Shown piece after piece: positions 18,319 through 27,538 of a stretch of DNA of 64,000 nt. Every line of letters starts with the position of its first letter. The stretch's first letter is position 1. Origin of the DNA: Alphaproteobacteria bacterium (GTDB taxonomy: Bacteria; Pseudomonadota; Alphaproteobacteria; Micavibrionales; Micavibrionaceae); assembly GCA_002690045.1 (NCBI GenBank), contig NZDE01000011.1:400582-464581 (forward strand). The letters run 5' to 3'. Position numbers and translations under genes: made by a program. The notes beneath the pieces are model-generated. The model had not been told where the DNA came from and did no database searches. It worked only from the letters and a program-made list of their open reading frames with translations.

Positions 18319-19269
18319 TTATTTTGAAACTGCTTCGATAATTTTATTCATTTGTTTATGGTATAAGTTTCGCACATCTTCATAAGATTTTTGCCATTTC
18401 TCGCGCTGTGCCTCATCCACGACTAAATCGCTGACAGATGGCTTGTATTCATAGGGAGTCTCAAAATCCCACTGCATAGCGGCATCAAGCTGTTTTTTAT
18501 ATGCTGCGGGGTGTTTTAAACCGTATTTCAAAATAGGCTTACCGATTGATGCAGCCACATTATTATAGGCCGAAAGCGACTTATAACGCGCCTCATCATT
18601 ATAATCACCATTACTATGCGCGCCTGTCATACGGTCTGTTTCAATGTTCTTAGTAGATGCACTTAAATCAGCCTTTGGCACATGCCGCGTAAAACGCGCT
18701 TGATCTACTGATGAACGTAAGCGTGATGCAAGATAGAAAAACAACGCTTTATCATATTGCTTCGTATCATAATAATGCTGCGCCCCCCAGATCATCGCCA
18801 AAGGCGGCGCTTTAGATAAATCGCGATCCATGATATCCATTGCATTAATTGTTGCCGGATTGCTCGGCTCATAGGTCAACTCACGCAGCCACGGCCATTC
18901 GGTTAAATCCTTTAACGGCGGAAAGCGCTCCGCGCCTTCAAGAACCACACCCGTGGATTTATACGAAAATTCTTTTTCTTTCTCATCCTCATCAGGCTCT
19001 GCCACAGGAATAATCGCTTCACTTGGATCACGCATATATAGATTTTGCGCTTTCCCCTCTTCAGGCTTACCTTCTACGGCGCTTGGGGCTGGCGTCGCTT
19101 GATAGTGGTGCATTATAGGCGCGTTTTCTTCCTTAGCCTGTTCCGCTGAATAATAATTCATTTTTGCAGGCTTATCATAAGCATCAATTATTTCGCGTAC
19201 ATTCTGCGCTTCAGCCACGCTCACGCCACAAAGAAAGCCGATAAATGCATAAAGTATAAACTGTTTCAT
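18319..19269 (-). CDS. Secreted unknown protein with helical repeat character
   Basis: A 316-residue protein with a clear Sec signal peptide: MKQ, a hydrophobic core, and a likely cleavage after AEA (residues about 1-21). The mature region has a Pro/Glu-rich low-complexity stretch (about 50-100), then a helical domain where the segment around AMIWGAQHYYDTKQYDKALFF resembles a TPR or Sel1-type helical pair. No catalytic motif is visible. It lies 26 bases downstream of the prenyl synthase gene on the same strand and may be cotranscribed. Likely periplasmic; function unknown. Confidence 0.65.
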   Translation of the reverse strand: MKQFILYAFIGFLCGVSVAEAQNVREIIDAYDKPAKMNYYSAEQAKEENAPIMHHYQATPAPSAVEGKPEEGKAQNLYMRDPSEAIIPVAEPDEDEKEKEFSYKSTGVVLEGAERFPPLKDLTEWPWLRELTYEPSNPATINAMDIMDRDLSKAPPLAMIWGAQHYYDTKQYDKALFFYLASRLRSSVDQARFTRHVPKADLSASTKNIETDRMTGAHSNGDYNDEARYKSLSAYNNVAASIGKPILKYGLKHPAAYKKQLDAAMQWDFETPYEYKPSVSDLVVDEAQREKWQKSYEDVRNLYHKQMNKIIEAVSK

Positions 19270-19295
19270 AGAATAACCTGCCCCCTCATATATGA

Positions 19296-20342
19296 TTAGG
19301 CTTCACGGTAAACCGTATAAAGCGCTAATTCCTTCATAATTTGGCGCAGTGCATCCTGCCCATCTATTTTGTCGAGCGCCGCTTGCGCCTTATTGGCAAA
19401 ATCTTTGGCAATATCAAGTCCGCGCTCTAACGCATCATGCTTGTTCAAAATCTCAATAGCGCGCGCAAGATCTTCTTCACTTTGATCCAAATCACTCATG
19501 GTGCACGCCCAGAATGCACGTTCTTCGTCGTTCGCGCTTTCAAGTGCCAAAATCACTGGCGCGGTTAACTTGCCTTCTCGGAAGTCATCCCCTATCGCTT
19601 TGCCAAGTTTTTCACGTTCTGCCGCGTAATCAAGTACATCATCAGCAATTTGGAACGCCATGCCTAAATAATGGCCATAATCACGCAAGGCAGCAATTTC
19701 TTCAGCGCTACGCCCGGCGATCACTGGGCCTATCTCACAGGCTGCAGCAAACAACGCTGCCGTTTTCGCGGCAATAACTTGATAATATTGTTCAAGACTT
19801 AATGATACATCGCCCTGCGCCGAAAGCTGTAAAACTTCGCCTTCCGCAATAATCGCCGATGCATCAGACAGGATGCGCAGCACGTCAAGTGAACCATCCG
19901 TCACCATTTGCTGAAAGGCGCGCGAAAACAAAAAGTCACCGACCAATACACTCGCCTGATTACCAAAAACAAGGTTAGCTGGCGCTTTACCGCGGCGTTC
20001 TTCTGATCCGTCAACCACATCATCATGAAGAAGTGTTGCTGTATGAATAAATTCCACGGCAGCGGCCAATGGATATGGGCGCTTTGTTTCCACATCAAAT
20101 AAACGCGTAGATGCTAATGTTAGCAATGGGCGAATACGTTTACCGCCTGACGCGATAAGATACCCTGCTAGTTTTGGGATTAACGGCACATCGGATTGCA
20201 TCCGCGCCATAATTTCAGCGTTGACCGCCTGCATATCGGCATCAAGAAGCTCCGCCAATTGCTGCGCAGGCGAAACTTTATCAGACAAAGTCGCTTGCGT
20301 TTCAACATTTTTTTCTTGCACTATGCTTGCTGTATCGCTCAT
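19296..20342 (-). CDS. ispB: Trans-polyprenyl diphosphate synthase (octaprenyl-type)
   Basis: A 348-residue trans-isoprenyl diphosphate synthase. The first aspartate-rich motif is DDVVD within LLHDDVVDGSEERRG and the second is DDVLD within QIADDVLDY; GGKRIRP precedes them. The spacing and the small residues before the first motif fit long-chain (ubiquinone side-chain) synthases such as IspB. It condenses IPP units, which the ispA and dxs products elsewhere in this window help supply. The start at 20342 (MSDTASIV) is chosen because the longer frame to 20456 would overlap the divergent methyltransferase gene and adds a non-homologous-looking Cys-rich head. Chain length is inferred, not shown. 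Confidence 0.88.
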   Translation of the reverse strand: MSDTASIVQEKNVETQATLSDKVSPAQQLAELLDADMQAVNAEIMARMQSDVPLIPKLAGYLIASGGKRIRPLLTLASTRLFDVETKRPYPLAAAVEFIHTATLLHDDVVDGSEERRGKAPANLVFGNQASVLVGDFLFSRAFQQMVTDGSLDVLRILSDASAIIAEGEVLQLSAQGDVSLSLEQYYQVIAAKTAALFAAACEIGPVIAGRSAEEIAALRDYGHYLGMAFQIADDVLDYAAEREKLGKAIGDDFREGKLTAPVILALESANDEERAFWACTMSDLDQSEEDLARAIEILNKHDALERGLDIAKDFANKAQAALDKIDGQDALRQIMKELALYTVYREA

Positions 20343-20389
20343 AACACTGACATGATTAAACCAGTTTCCACTGCGCAGCAAGAGAGAAC

Positions 20390-21121
20390 ATGCCGATAAT
20401 ACATGTATTAGACAAAAAATTACGTTTGCATCAACCTGAAAACGGTTTCCGCACATCGTTAGATACGATTATGCTCTCTGCCGCCTGCCCTGCAAAAGAC
20501 GGGCAGCGCGTATTAGATGCGGGATGCGGCGTTGGCGCGGCAGGGTTCTGCGTTGCGCGCCGCGTGCCGAATTTGAAACTAACCGGCGTTGACATTGATG
20601 CCGACTTTATAACCATGGCACAGGAAAATATTACGCTAAACAACTTTGATCCATTAGACATCGAATTTCACTGCGCGGAGATAGACCAATTCCGCCGCCA
20701 CGAAAAACCGATTTTTGACCATGTAATATCTAACCCCCCATACTTAAATGCGGGCGCATATAAAACATCACCGCATGAGAAGAAGGCGATTGCCATAGGG
20801 CATGAACATACTGGGTTTACATTAGAGCTTTGGATTAAAGCGCTGCACCGCTTAGTTAAACCAAAGGGCAGCATTACCATCATCCACCGCGCCGACCATA
20901 CAGACCAAATCATCAAGGCGTTTGAACATCGCTTTGGCTTTATTGAAATTATTCCGCTTTGGCCGAAACAAGGACGCAATGCCAAGCGCGTAATTATTCG
21001 CGCCATTAAAGACCGCAAAGGCCCATGCACGTTACATCGCGGTATTACGCTACATACAGAAGACAATGCATACACAGCAGAAGCCGACGCCATCTTACGC
21101 GGCAATGCAATTGTAGAATAA
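20390..21121 (+). CDS. TrmN6-like tRNA/rRNA adenine-N6 methyltransferase
   Basis: A 243-residue class I SAM-dependent methyltransferase. The SAM motif VLDAGCGVGAAGF is followed by the acidic TGVDIDADF and the catalytic tetrapeptide NPPY in ISNPPYLNAG. The N-terminal RTSLDTIMLSA segment matches the YfiC/TrmN6 group, which methylates A37 of tRNA1(Val); assignment to that exact target is by family likeness. It is divergent from ispB, 47 bases away, and converges on folD with a gap of 11 bases. Confidence 0.85.
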   Translation: MPIIHVLDKKLRLHQPENGFRTSLDTIMLSAACPAKDGQRVLDAGCGVGAAGFCVARRVPNLKLTGVDIDADFITMAQENITLNNFDPLDIEFHCAEIDQFRRHEKPIFDHVISNPPYLNAGAYKTSPHEKKAIAIGHEHTGFTLELWIKALHRLVKPKGSITIIHRADHTDQIIKAFEHRFGFIEIIPLWPKQGRNAKRVIIRAIKDRKGPCTLHRGITLHTEDNAYTAEADAILRGNAIVE

Positions 21122-21132
21122 ACTGTAGTGAT

Positions 21133-21984
21133 TTATATTTTTGGTGCTTGGTTCTGACGCTTTGCCGCAAGAACAGTGTTTTGCAGCAGCATAGCAATGG
21201 TCATAGGGCCGACACCGCCTGGTACAGGCGTGATATAGTCAGCCTTGGCTGCAACGGCGTTAAAATCGACATCACCGACTAATTTTCCCGCTGCTGTACG
21301 GTTAATGCCGACATCAATAACAAAAGCGCCCTCTTTTACCCAATCTGCTTTGACCATTTCAGGTCGTCCAACGGCGGCAATAACAATATCTGCCTGTTTA
21401 CACAGCGATGCTAGGTTCTTGGTTTTAGAATGGCACTGAAATACGGTACAGTCATTTTGCAACAAGATTTGCGCCATCGGCTTACCAAACAATTCAGAGC
21501 GACCAATCACCACGGCGATTTTACCCGCGAGGGAATCAAACTCTTCTTTCAGCAATATTTCGCAGCCACTTGGCGTGCATGGACGAAGCCCCTCATCCCC
21601 TGCCATTAAACGCCCCATATTAACATGGGTTAAGCCATCAACGTCTTTTTCAGGGGAAATGCGCTGTATAAGCGGCTTAGCATTCAAGCCCTGCGGCAAG
21701 GGAAGCTGAAGCAAAATGCCATTAACATTTTCATCTGCATTTAATGCATCAATACATGCGGCAATATCATCTTGCGTTGCGTTAGCGGGCAGACGATGTT
21801 CAAAACTTTTTATGCCGACCTTCTCACAGGCTTTGATTTTGCCGCGGACGTAGACTTGTGATGCAGGATCATCCCCAACCAAAACCACAGCTAACCCCGG
21901 CACAAACGAAAGCGCAGCTACTTCACTTTGTAGCTGCCCATTCAAATTAGTCGCGATTGCTTTTCCATCAATAATTTTTGCCAT
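21133..21984 (-). CDS. folD: Bifunctional methylenetetrahydrofolate dehydrogenase/cyclohydrolase FolD
   Basis: A 283-residue protein of standard FolD length. The catalytic Tyr/Lys segment VYVRGKIKACEK, the signature GILLQLPLP and the NADP-site PGGVGPMT near the C terminus are all present, as are IGRSELFGKP and DVDGL. It interconverts 5,10-methylene-THF and 10-formyl-THF in the cytoplasm. The yggT gene is 57 bases upstream on the same strand, an arrangement common in proteobacteria, usually with a DUF167 gene nearby; here none lies between them. Confidence 0.96.
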   Translation of the reverse strand: MAKIIDGKAIATNLNGQLQSEVAALSFVPGLAVVLVGDDPASQVYVRGKIKACEKVGIKSFEHRLPANATQDDIAACIDALNADENVNGILLQLPLPQGLNAKPLIQRISPEKDVDGLTHVNMGRLMAGDEGLRPCTPSGCEILLKEEFDSLAGKIAVVIGRSELFGKPMAQILLQNDCTVFQCHSKTKNLASLCKQADIVIAAVGRPEMVKADWVKEGAFVIDVGINRTAAGKLVGDVDFNAVAAKADYITPVPGGVGPMTIAMLLQNTVLAAKRQNQAPKI

Positions 21985-22041
21985 AAATATGTTCTAGCTT
22001 TTTTAGAGTGTAAAAATCAATCCTTTTATATGCCCAACACC

Positions 22042-22338
22042 TTATATTGGAACCTGCATCAAAATGCGTGTGATGATGTAGCTGATAATCTGCAAGCCAA
22101 TAATGACCACGATAGGTGTTAGGTCAAGGCCGCCAATTGGTGGCACGTATTTACGGACTTTCTCCATCACTGGTGATGTTAAACGGCTAAGCAAAGAGAT
22201 TAAGTTTTGCGCCTGTGGCGAGCGTGCTTTGATAACCTCAAAAGCAATCAGCCAGTGAATAATGATCTCGATAATGATGATCGTAATATAAATTGAAATT
22301 GCTGTACCGATCAGCATATTTAAAAGACCTGCAATCAT
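22042..22338 (-). CDS. YggT family integral membrane protein
   Basis: A 98-residue protein with two hydrophobic blocks (about 1-35 and 68-96) joined by a loop containing LLSRLTSPVMEKVRKYVPPIGGLDLTP in pieces typical of YggT. Family members are small inner-membrane proteins; links to osmotic stress or division have been proposed, but no mechanism is settled. It lies just upstream of folD on the same strand. An alternate start is unlikely because AGGAGCACG precedes the ATG. Confidence 0.88.
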   Translation of the reverse strand: MIAGLLNMLIGTAISIYITIIIIEIIIHWLIAFEVIKARSPQAQNLISLLSRLTSPVMEKVRKYVPPIGGLDLTPIVVIIGLQIISYIITRILMQVPI

Positions 22339-22484
22339 AACGTGCTCCTGATTATTTATCGCGTCCGATTTAATTTAAATTTGAATTCTTTTTTAAGAAT
22401 AGATTTTGTTAACATTATTGCCGTAGAATGAAAACAAATTTTATTTTCACTGCAATTTCAGAATTTTAAGACAAAGCGCACATC

Positions 22485-23219
22485 ATGACAATCAAAAGCT
22501 TTTTTCAACGCAGAGTTCTACAAAGTTTTATTTTGTGCCTTTGTACCGTCGTGATGATGGTTTCTGAAAAAACATATGCTGATGATTTCAGCAGTTGGTG
22601 CTATGCACGCTCTGTTCCTTATATTGATATTGTCCCCTCCACCGAAGATATCTTCTTTAACTTCACTAAGTCTGAAGAAGAGCTCAATAACTTTAAAATC
22701 GACACTGTTAACCCCTATGGCAAAGAAGTAATTGTTGATGTCGGTGGATTAATGGAAGGCGGCATTGAGGTTAAACACAATGTTAATATTGGCTATGTCA
22801 GTAACCCAATCTATAACATGACCTGTTTTTGGTATGATAAATTACGCATAGATATTGGCATTAAACCAACGATTTACGTTGCCCGCGAATATAACAAGGG
22901 CACATGTATGCACAACGCCATTATGGAACACGAAATGAAACATATTGAAGTTGACCGTCAAATCGTCAACCAATACGCCAATAAAGTCGGCTATGAAATT
23001 AATGCGTTTTTAACACAGCAAACAGTGTTCGGCCCTGTCCCAACAAGCCAGTTACAGGAAGCACAAAGCCAACTGACCGCGCATATTACTAAAATCCTAA
23101 AAAAACATGTCGATGAAATGAAAGAGCTACGTCGCATTGAACAGCAAAAAGTCGATACGCGTGAAGAATATGATGCGGTTAGCGCGAAATGCAAACGCTT
23201 CCGAAAGAAAAAGCGCTAA
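22485..23219 (+). CDS. Secreted HExxH-motif protein (DUF922-like putative metalloprotease)
   Basis: A 244-residue protein with an N-terminal signal peptide (basic start, hydrophobic core residues about 12-28, likely cleavage near YA-DD). The mature part contains HEMKH, which fits the zinc-protease HExxH motif, in the context CMHNAIMEHEMKHIEVD, preceded by a beta-rich region; the C terminus is a basic helical tail ending in KKKR. The context resembles the DUF922 group of predicted secreted zinc proteases, from memory. No downstream third zinc ligand can be assigned with confidence. It has its own upstream region of 146 bases and precedes lysS by 119 bases. Confidence 0.7.
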   Translation: MTIKSFFQRRVLQSFILCLCTVVMMVSEKTYADDFSSWCYARSVPYIDIVPSTEDIFFNFTKSEEELNNFKIDTVNPYGKEVIVDVGGLMEGGIEVKHNVNIGYVSNPIYNMTCFWYDKLRIDIGIKPTIYVAREYNKGTCMHNAIMEHEMKHIEVDRQIVNQYANKVGYEINAFLTQQTVFGPVPTSQLQEAQSQLTAHITKILKKHVDEMKELRRIEQQKVDTREEYDAVSAKCKRFRKKKR

Positions 23220-23338
23220 AAATCACATTCACACTTCGTATATATCAAGGTTTTACTTGAAATTTTACTTAAAAATAAGTTATCTAAGGCTTGGTACAAA
23301 TTATAAACACTCCCCAAACGATAAAAGGGTAATTAAAA

Positions 23339-24886
23339 ATGGCTGAAGCAGCACAGAATAAAAATGTAAATGCAGGTAATGCCCCTGCCAAAGGACAAGA
23401 CGCTAACGCAACCGTCGGGAATCCTAAGGCTGCTAAGGAAGCCAACCGTGACGCGCTCATCGCCGCGGGGGTAGACCCATATCCACATGAATACCGCCCA
23501 ACACATCAGGCGGCTGAATTACAGGACAAATATGCTGACCTTGCTGATGGCACAGAAACAGAAGACCAAGTCTGCGTTGCTGGCCGCATTATGGCGCTAC
23601 GTAACAATGGTATGTTCATTGACCTGCAAGATAATAGCGGCAAAATCCAAATTTTCTCACACAAGGACAACCCAAACCTTGATGCAGAAACACTGGAGCG
23701 TTTAAAGCTTTTTGACCTTGGTGACATTGTTGGCGTTAAAGGCACAATCCGCCGTACACCACGTGGTGAACTTTCTGTGCGCAGCTTTGATATCACAATG
23801 CTAACAAAATCAATTCAGCCGTTGCCTGATAAGCATAAAGGTTTGAGCGACGTTGAAATGCGTTACCGTCAACGTTATGTAGACTTGATTGCCAACCCAG
23901 AGAGCCGCGAAGTTTTGCGCACGCGCTCTAAAATTGTTGATGAAATTCGTCGTTACCTTCGCGACACTTGGGGTGGCCTTGAAGTTGAAACACCGCTGCT
24001 TAACCCTATTATGGGCGGCGCATCTGCGAAACCATTTATCACGCACCACAATGCGCTAGATACAAACTTTTATCTACGTGTTGCGCCTGAACTTTACTTG
24101 AAACGCCTTATTGTTGGCGGCTTTTCGGATTGTGTATTTGAAATCGGCCGTAACTTCCGTAACGAAGGTCTATCACCAAAACATAACCCTGAATTTACAG
24201 CTGTCGAGCTTTACAAGGCTTACACAGACTACATGGACATGATGGACATGACCGAAGGCCTTATGAAGCATTTGGCGCAAGAGGTCCATGGCAAAGGCAG
24301 CTTCACTTTCGGTGACATGGAAATAATGGTTGATAAGCCATGGGTACGTAAGCCAATGGCACAGTTCGTATTAGAAGAAACTGGCGTTGATTTCATGGCG
24401 ATTGATAATGACGCCGATGCGAAAGCCGCAGCTGAAGGCCTTGGCCTAGAAATAGAAGCGCATATGAAATGGGGTCATATCCTTGCATTCGTGTTTGAAG
24501 AAAAAGTTGAACACAAACTTATTCAGCCGACACATGTCACGGACTTCCCTGTTGAAGTATCGCCGCTTGCCAAACAGCACCGCAAAGATCCGCGTTTGGT
24601 TGAACGTTTTGAAAGCTATATTAATGGCTGGGAAATCGCCAATGCCTTTACTGAACTTAACGACCCAACCATTCAATATGAACGCTTCCTTGACCAAGTG
24701 AAAGCTGCAGAAGCTGGCGATGAAGAAGCGCAAATGCTTGATGAAGACTTCGTGACAGCCCTTGAATACGGCCTTCCACCAACAGGTGGTTGGGGTTTGG
24801 GCATAGACCGTACAGTTATGCTGCTAACCAACAGCCCAACTATTCGTGACGTGCTGTTATTCCCAACGCTTAAGCCCAAAAGCTAA
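23339..24886 (+). CDS. lysS: Lysyl-tRNA synthetase, class II
   Basis: A 515-residue class II aminoacyl-tRNA synthetase. An Ala/Asn-rich N-terminal extension of about 30 residues precedes the OB-fold anticodon-binding domain ([19 protein letters not shown]). The catalytic core has motif 2 ([11 protein letters not shown], with HNPEFT following) and motif 3 ([13 protein letters not shown]), plus the lysine-type [11 protein letters not shown] linker. It charges tRNA-Lys with lysine in the cytoplasm. A terminator follows the stop after about 25 bases. Confidence 0.96.
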   Translation: MAEAAQNKNVNAGNAPAKGQDANATVGNPKAAKEANRDALIAAGVDPYPHEYRPTHQAAELQDKYADLADGTETEDQVCVAGRIMALRNNGMFIDLQDNSGKIQIFSHKDNPNLDAETLERLKLFDLGDIVGVKGTIRRTPRGELSVRSFDITMLTKSIQPLPDKHKGLSDVEMRYRQRYVDLIANPESREVLRTRSKIVDEIRRYLRDTWGGLEVETPLLNPIMGGASAKPFITHHNALDTNFYLRVAPELYLKRLIVGGFSDCVFEIGRNFRNEGLSPKHNPEFTAVELYKAYTDYMDMMDMTEGLMKHLAQEVHGKGSFTFGDMEIMVDKPWVRKPMAQFVLEETGVDFMAIDNDADAKAAAEGLGLEIEAHMKWGHILAFVFEEKVEHKLIQPTHVTDFPVEVSPLAKQHRKDPRLVERFESYINGWEIANAFTELNDPTIQYERFLDQVKAAEAGDEEAQMLDEDFVTALEYGLPPTGGWGLGIDRTVMLLTNSPTIRDVLLFPTLKPKS

Positions 24887-24911
24887 GCGCAAAAATCCTA
24901 TCTAAACATAC

Positions 24912-24942
24912 AAAAACCTGCCAAAATAAAGGCAGGTTTTTC
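24912..24942 (+). terminator. Intrinsic terminator of lysS
   Basis: Arms AAAACCTGCC and GGCAGGTTTT enclose an eight-base loop and are followed by TTTCTGTTT. It lies directly after lysS. Confidence 0.88.
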
Positions 24943-24969
24943 TGTTTGAGGGGCTGAAAACATTGATGA

Positions 24970-25000
24970 AAATGCATAAAATTTGCATTTCATATATAAT
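24970..25000 (+). promoter_or_regulatory. Putative promoter with palindromic operator
   Basis: A TATAAT hexamer (24995-25000) is preceded four bases upstream by a perfect inverted repeat, AAATGCA (24970-24976) and TGCATTT (24984-24990) separated by seven bases. The palindrome covers the expected -35 position. No good -35 hexamer is visible, so a regulator binding here could control the large repeat-protein gene that starts 90 bases downstream. Inference from sequence only. Confidence 0.4.
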
Positions 25001-25090
25001 GTTGTGTAAAATATAGGCATTGGTACTTGTAAGGAAATTTTAAACATATTTATGTATCCTTTAAAGGAATTTGGATAAGAGGGCTAGAAC

Positions 25091-27538
25091 ATGGCAACAA
25101 GACAAGAACAAAGACGAGCACAAAGAGAAGCCGCTGCACAGCGTCGCGAAGATGAAGCGATTGAAGACGCAAGAGACGACAATGAATTTGTTGCCGGCGG
25201 CATAGCTGGCGTCAGCACAATTCCTGTCCACCTTATGAATGATGCAGAATTTGCCGCATTTGTTGCTCAGCAAAAAACACTAAACCCAAACATGACCGAT
25301 GCGCGTGCAAACGAACTGCGCCAAGAAGCCTTAGATGACGAAGACCTGCTTAATGACAACGGCATACTGAACGTAGCTGCGCAGCAAGCCGCACGCGCAG
25401 AGTATGATGAAGATGCACAAAGACCTAAATTAGCAGGCCAAATACGCCGACAACAACGCGAAGAGCGCGCAGAAGCCGCCGCCGAGAATCGTCGCAATGA
25501 AGCTATCGAAAACGTTCAATTTGTTGAGTTGGACCAACGCGTTCCTTTACATTTAATGAACCCAGAAGAATTCCAAGATTACGTGGCACAGCAACAAGCC
25601 ATCAACCCGCAGATGACGCAAGCCCGCGCGGAACAGTTATTAATGAACGCATATGATGAAGAAGGCCTACTAACACGTAACTCGGAAGGCCAAATCGTAA
25701 TTGACGTTGAAGAAATAACGCAAGAACGCGCCGAGTTTGATCGACCAAAGCCAAACAATACGCGCGCAGCTGCACAGGCAAGAATAAATGAATCTCGTGC
25801 GGAGAGAATGGTCGATAACAGCATTGAAGAAGCAAATGAAAAAATGAAATTTGTCGCTGGTGCAAGCAATATACCTGTACACCTAATGGATGATGCACAA
25901 TTTGAATCCTTCGTCAAACTTCATAAAGATCAACTTGTCCCTACAATGACAGATGAACGTGCAAATTACTTGCGTAACGAAGCCATTGTCGAAGCAGGTT
26001 TCGGCACCAAGAACGCAAATGGCACTTACACAATAGATCAAGCACGCCTTAACCAAGCGCGCGCAGATTTCGTTCCGGGTGAACCAACACGTCTTCAACA
26101 GCGTCTTCAACCGCAGCAGCCTACAGGGGGTGAAGGCGTTGAGGTCAGCCAAATACCATTACACCTAATGACAGATGATGAATTTAGGGATTACTTACAA
26201 CAACAAGCTGTATTTGACCCCAATTTTGATATGGCACAACTAATGGATCAACGCATGCAAGCCCAGATCGACAATGGGATTGGTAGCATCGACAGCAACG
26301 GGTCATTCACGGTAGACCAAGAAAAATTTCGTCTCGCGCGTGAACGATTTGATGCTCAACTCGCTGCGCAAAATGGAAACAATACACCACCGCCGCCAAC
26401 AACAGATCAAAATACAGATAATCAAAGCGGTATTGGCGGGCTGTTTGCTGGCATTCAAGAATTTATTAAAGGCATACAAGAGTTCATTCAACAAATCATC
26501 CCCGCGATTGGTGGCAATGGTGGTATGTTTGGCAGCAAAGCACGCGCAGCGACGACTACACCTACGCAGCAATCGCAAACAAGCACTAACACGCCTACGC
26601 CGCAACCTTCACAGCCGCAGCTAACGCCGCAGCAGCAACGTGAAGCCACGTTAACACAGCAACATAGCGGTTATCAGCAAGGCACTTTACAGGCTATAAC
26701 CGATGGCAGTTTAAGTTTCGCTGCGCTAGATACAAGTAAAGTTGACTGGGACCGTGATGAAATTATTAAAGGTGATGCGGATCTAGAACGTGTTTATAAT
26801 GACAATATTGCCGCTGGCCTAGATGGCGGCACAGGCGGCCTGCTTCATATTGATGAAGATGAAGGCCTACTCTACATCAATAAAGATGCCAATGGTGACA
26901 TTACGGCGTATCGTGTGAATGATCACATCAATGATATTCCTAATCTGAACGACCTTCCTATGTCATCGTACAGCATTCAAGGTTTTGGTAACGCCATGAA
27001 GGTCAATGACCTGCATACATCAGGCTTTAATGCACAAACAGGTATGATTAAAACCGTTGCCTTTGAAGATGGCTGGATGGATGGCAAAGATCTTAAGAAT
27101 GAAGAGTTACAATTCCATGTACAGGTTGATGGGCAGGGGCGCTACAGTGTTTCAGTCATTAATGACAACTATCAGCAAACAAACGACCCTCAATTGAACA
27201 GCGCGGCAGGACAAACCTTACAGGCTGTACTTCAAGAAGACCCAGGTTTTGATTATTACGCCCAAGGTAAAGATCCAATCAAAGAAGGCTTGTTTGACCC
27301 TGCACAAGGGAACAACAAATGGGGCAATGCTGTAGCGAAGGGTATTCAAGATGCGGGTGGCATTATTGAACGCTCCATACAAAATGGCGTACATATCCAT
27401 GTTGGTGATGGCAATCCACAAATCCGTATGGGGAACTATAATAACGGCCCAACGGTGCAAGACCGCTATAACCAGCTTAGCCAAGAAGCAGAAGCAAGCG
27501 CGCGCGTTAAAGGCATTGACCTTGGCGGGGGTAATTAA
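25091..27538 (+). CDS. Unknown large protein with four N-terminal repeats
   Basis: An 815-residue acidic, Gln/Asn-rich protein that I do not recognise. Four degenerate units begin with the hallmark IPVHLM or VPLHLM followed by an acidic residue and F (HLM at 47-49, 154-156, 264-266 and 358-360; spacing 94-110). Each then has a Met-Thr/Ala-rich helix and a run of charged residues ending near ARAEF or RARADF. Between about 424 and 540 lies low-complexity Pro/Thr/Gln sequence with an amphipathic Gly/Ile stretch (446-474). The remaining 275 residues form a soluble Asp/Gly-rich domain with no motif I know. No signal peptide exists. AGAGGG precedes the ATG by seven bases. Its stop overlaps that of rlmB by four bases. 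Confidence 0.72.
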   Translation: MATRQEQRRAQREAAAQRREDEAIEDARDDNEFVAGGIAGVSTIPVHLMNDAEFAAFVAQQKTLNPNMTDARANELRQEALDDEDLLNDNGILNVAAQQAARAEYDEDAQRPKLAGQIRRQQREERAEAAAENRRNEAIENVQFVELDQRVPLHLMNPEEFQDYVAQQQAINPQMTQARAEQLLMNAYDEEGLLTRNSEGQIVIDVEEITQERAEFDRPKPNNTRAAAQARINESRAERMVDNSIEEANEKMKFVAGASNIPVHLMDDAQFESFVKLHKDQLVPTMTDERANYLRNEAIVEAGFGTKNANGTYTIDQARLNQARADFVPGEPTRLQQRLQPQQPTGGEGVEVSQIPLHLMTDDEFRDYLQQQAVFDPNFDMAQLMDQRMQAQIDNGIGSIDSNGSFTVDQEKFRLARERFDAQLAAQNGNNTPPPPTTDQNTDNQSGIGGLFAGIQEFIKGIQEFIQQIIPAIGGNGGMFGSKARAATTTPTQQSQTSTNTPTPQPSQPQLTPQQQREATLTQQHSGYQQGTLQAITDGSLSFAALDTSKVDWDRDEIIKGDADLERVYNDNIAAGLDGGTGGLLHIDEDEGLLYINKDANGDITAYRVNDHINDIPNLNDLPMSSYSIQGFGNAMKVNDLHTSGFNAQTGMIKTVAFEDGWMDGKDLKNEELQFHVQVDGQGRYSVSVINDNYQQTNDPQLNSAAGQTLQAVLQEDPGFDYYAQGKDPIKEGLFDPAQGNNKWGNAVAKGIQDAGGIIERSIQNGVHIHVGDGNPQIRMGNYNNGPTVQDRYNQLSQEAEASARVKGIDLGGGN

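Noticed and set aside
20343-20456. N-terminal extension of the prenyl synthase frame
   Set aside because: It would overlap the divergent methyltransferase gene, and the extra residues do not resemble prenyl synthases.
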